A stretch of 45,552 bases of DNA from an uncultured Bacilli bacterium. GTDB taxonomy: Bacteria > Bacillota_I > Bacilli_A > RFN20 > CAG-449. Position 1 is the stretch's first letter. Every line of letters starts with the position of its first letter. A program made the position numbers and the translations under genes. Location of the stretch: NCBI GenBank assembly GCA_944332525.1, contig CALVKD010000028.1, forward strand, positions 1-45,552. The letters are read 5' to 3'. This document shows, one piece after another, positions 43,621-45,552 of the stretch. The notes beneath the pieces are model-generated. The model saw only the letters and a program-made list of their open reading frames with translations. It did not search any database and was not told the origin of the DNA.

Positions 43621-44609
43621 TAGATGACCCCGCCAAAAGGATTATAGTAAATAAATGTAATTAAAATTGTTGTTAATAAAGATGTGATTAATAATGAATC
43701 AAAACGGTCTAATACTCCGCCGTGACCTGGGAATATTTTACCGAAATCTTTAATGTTATATGATCTCTTAATTAATGAGAACATCAAATCTCCTAAAACT
43801 CCGAAGAATGGAATAGCTACCGAGATTAACAACGCAAAGTACCAATGTTCCATATCGATGACGCCTTTTAAAACCGGTACATTAAATACTCCATCACAGA
43901 TTAAGGCAAAAGCAAAAGTAACAATAGCTGAAAGGATAATTCCTCCAAAGAAACCTTCCCAAGTCTTCTTTGGTGATACTCTTTCATTCATCTTATGTTT
44001 ACCGAAAAGAACCCCGGTAAAATAAGCAAAGATATCATTTAAAGCTGTTCCGCCATATACATAGAATATTAATAAGCAGGTAACATAGCGATTTGGATAA
44101 CTATATCCCTCTAAAGACGCTAATGCCTGCGGAGAGAATCTTAAGAAAAGGACCGATTGAATAGATATTCCTAAGAATAAGGACATTGTAAATAAATAGA
44201 AAACATCGTGAGTATCAAATTTGGCAGAGGCAATGGAATATGTAAACAACAATGCGATTAAAAATCCTACGCCCATTGTCGATATGCGGATATCTTGCAT
44301 AGAAAAGAGAAAATGCTCACTATCATAAGAAGCTATTGGAGGTAAAATTTCCGATGATTGAAAAAACACCCAGAAAATGAATGATAAAGTAAAGATATAG
44401 ATAATTAAAACAATTAACCAAGAATATTGTTTATTGGTGACATGCAGAATTTCCCAAACGCCAATTACTCCTATAAAAAGGGCTAAAGCGATAAAAAACC
44501 AATCGCCTAAAATAATCAATGGAATGCCGATAACCGCCATTAAAATGCCGGTAATAACTCTGACTTTCATTGAATGTTGAGTAGCATCAGATATTTTATT
44601 TATTTCCAT
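43620..44609 (-). CDS. cdsA: Phosphatidate cytidylyltransferase
   Basis: 329 aa. Makes CDP-diacylglycerol for phospholipids. The CdsA signature KDFGKIFPGHGGVLDRFDSLL near the C-terminus and SPKKTWEGFFGG (about 205) are perfect; about eight membrane helices. Longer than usual because of extra loops. The ribosome binding site GGAGG is 8 nt before the ATG, inside uppS, overlapping it by 14 bp. Confidence 0.96.
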   Translation of the reverse strand: MEINKISDATQHSMKVRVITGILMAVIGIPLIILGDWFFIALALFIGVIGVWEILHVTNKQYSWLIVLIIYIFTLSFIFWVFFQSSEILPPIASYDSEHFLFSMQDIRISTMGVGFLIALLFTYSIASAKFDTHDVFYLFTMSLFLGISIQSVLFLRFSPQALASLEGYSYPNRYVTCLLIFYVYGGTALNDIFAYFTGVLFGKHKMNERVSPKKTWEGFFGGIILSAIVTFAFALICDGVFNVPVLKGVIDMEHWYFALLISVAIPFFGVLGDLMFSLIKRSYNIKDFGKIFPGHGGVLDRFDSLLITSLLTTILITFIYYNPFGGVI

Positions 44610-45330
44610 ATTTTATACCTCCAAAGCGCCGATTACGCGAGGCGTATTCCTCTAAACAAGCAACAAATTGCTTACGCTTAAAATCTGGCCAATAATCATC
44701 GATAAAGATTAATTCGCTATAAGCCAGCTGCCATAAGCAGAAATTAGAGATTCGCAATTCACCTGAAGTTCTAATCATTAAATCAACTGGAGGTAAATCA
44801 TCGCTCATCAAATGTTTTTCAAAAACTTTTTCATCAATTTCATCAACGCTTAATTTTTTATCTAAAACTTCATTTACGATTTCTTTGCAAGCGTGGACAA
44901 TATCATCATGTCCACCATAATTTAAACATATATTTAAAACAATACCGGTATTATTTTTGGTTAATTCTTTTGCCTCCGCAATTTTTTGCTGAGTTGAAAG
45001 AGGTAATTTAGTTAAATCACCCATCGTATGAATAATACAGTTTCTTTCATGTAATTCATTAATTTCTTTATCAAAAAACTCATCAAAAAGCGAAAACAAT
45101 GTATCGACTTCTTCTTTGCTCCGTTTCCAATTTTCAGTTGAAAAGCAAAAAAGAGTCATTACTTTTACATTGAATTCATCGCATAAAAGAGCAGTATCTT
45201 TAATTCTTTTAACGCCTTCGCGATGTCCGAAACTCCGCGGCAATAATCTTTTTTTTGCCCAACGACCATTTCCATCCATAATAAAAGCGATATGTGTAGG
45301 TATTTTATCTAATGTAATTTCTTTTTCCAC
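44596..45330 (-). CDS. uppS: Undecaprenyl diphosphate synthase
   Basis: 244 aa. Cis-prenyltransferase making the lipid carrier for cell-wall and surface glycans. The catalytic MDGNGRWAKKR (Asp19) and the C-terminal DLMIRTSGELRISNFCLWQ are intact. The start is GTG at 45330, with GAGGTG 7 nt upstream. First gene of the operon. A complete uppS suggests the cell retains a wall or undecaprenyl-linked polymers. Confidence 0.96.
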   Translation of the reverse strand: MEKEITLDKIPTHIAFIMDGNGRWAKKRLLPRSFGHREGVKRIKDTALLCDEFNVKVMTLFCFSTENWKRSKEEVDTLFSLFDEFFDKEINELHERNCIIHTMGDLTKLPLSTQQKIAEAKELTKNNTGIVLNICLNYGGHDDIVHACKEIVNEVLDKKLSVDEIDEKVFEKHLMSDDLPPVDLMIRTSGELRISNFCLWQLAYSELIFIDDYWPDFKRKQFVACLEEYASRNRRFGGIKYGNK

Positions 45331-45527
45331 AATCCGACACCTCTTATAAATTATATAATCTAAGAGTTATTAAATAAAGAATGTAAAGATTTTCTAAACA
45401 TTTTTATATATTAAGGTTTTTATTCCAGATGATTTATCAAATTAAATGCAACACATAAGAAAAGACCCATATTCGATTCTATGTTAATATGTAAGTGACC
45501 AAACAAACATTTAACGGAGGAATCTAT

Positions 45528-45552
45528 ATGAGTCATATACATCTTACCATAG
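45528..45552 (+). CDS. Start of a gene, possibly an IS30-type transposase (partial)
   Basis: ATG at 45528 preceded by AACGGAGGAA gives MSHIHLTI before the window ends. This N-terminus is reminiscent of IS30-family transposases (M-x-x-x-HLTIEER), but eight residues cannot prove it. It is the only plus-strand gene at this edge, divergent from uppS. Confidence 0.4.

Overview
This window is a piece of a low-GC, Gram-positive-type chromosome. The chromosomal genes include polC (the Gram-positive replicative polymerase), lipobox lipoproteins, an L-box lysine riboswitch and the block uppS-cdsA-dxr-rseP-polC, which points to Bacilli or a Mollicutes-related gut lineage. The code is standard: TGG encodes Trp and TGA ends the integrase at 2998-3000, so this is not a code-4 mycoplasma. 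Species cannot be named from the sequence alone.

Layout. (1) 1-3.6 kb is the right end of an integrated element: the tail of a tiny membrane protein, a membrane-anchored Zot-like ATPase, a tyrosine integrase and two small proteins, lying beside the 3' end of tRNA-Thr(UGU). It looks like an inovirus-like prophage. (2) 3.9-14.5 kb is mostly minus-strand housekeeping: a Mbeg1-like lipase, a two-component system, cysteine biosynthesis (cysE-cysK), oligoendopeptidase F, a membrane-tethered EEP hydrolase and a GPH-type sugar symporter. (3) 14.5-20 kb and 24.6-30 kb are two glycan-use loci. Each has a lipoprotein followed by a membrane-anchored GH3 enzyme whose domains are in inverted order; a PfkB sugar kinase and a nitroreductase lie nearby. 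(4) 20.6-23.4 kb is a lysine-riboswitch-controlled ABC importer whose substrate-binding domain appears circularly permuted. (5) 30.1-33.6 kb is a second element beside tRNA-Leu(UAG). It has the same integrase/two-small-gene module as element 1, but its cargo is six ~105-nt structured repeats with compensatory base changes and two copies of a truncated ORF. (6) 33.7-45.3 kb holds three tRNA genes, PnuC, redox flavoproteins, PolC and the uppS-cdsA-dxr-rseP cluster. At the right edge a plus-strand gene begins, possibly a transposase.

The most unusual content is element 2. The repeats fall into two subtypes. The subtype following the truncated ORF is found only there, 4-5 nt after its stop, so [ORF + hairpin repeat] behaves like a duplicated cassette next to a tyrosine recombinase. 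No function can be assigned from sequence alone, but the covariation shows that the folded form, RNA or single-stranded DNA, is selected.
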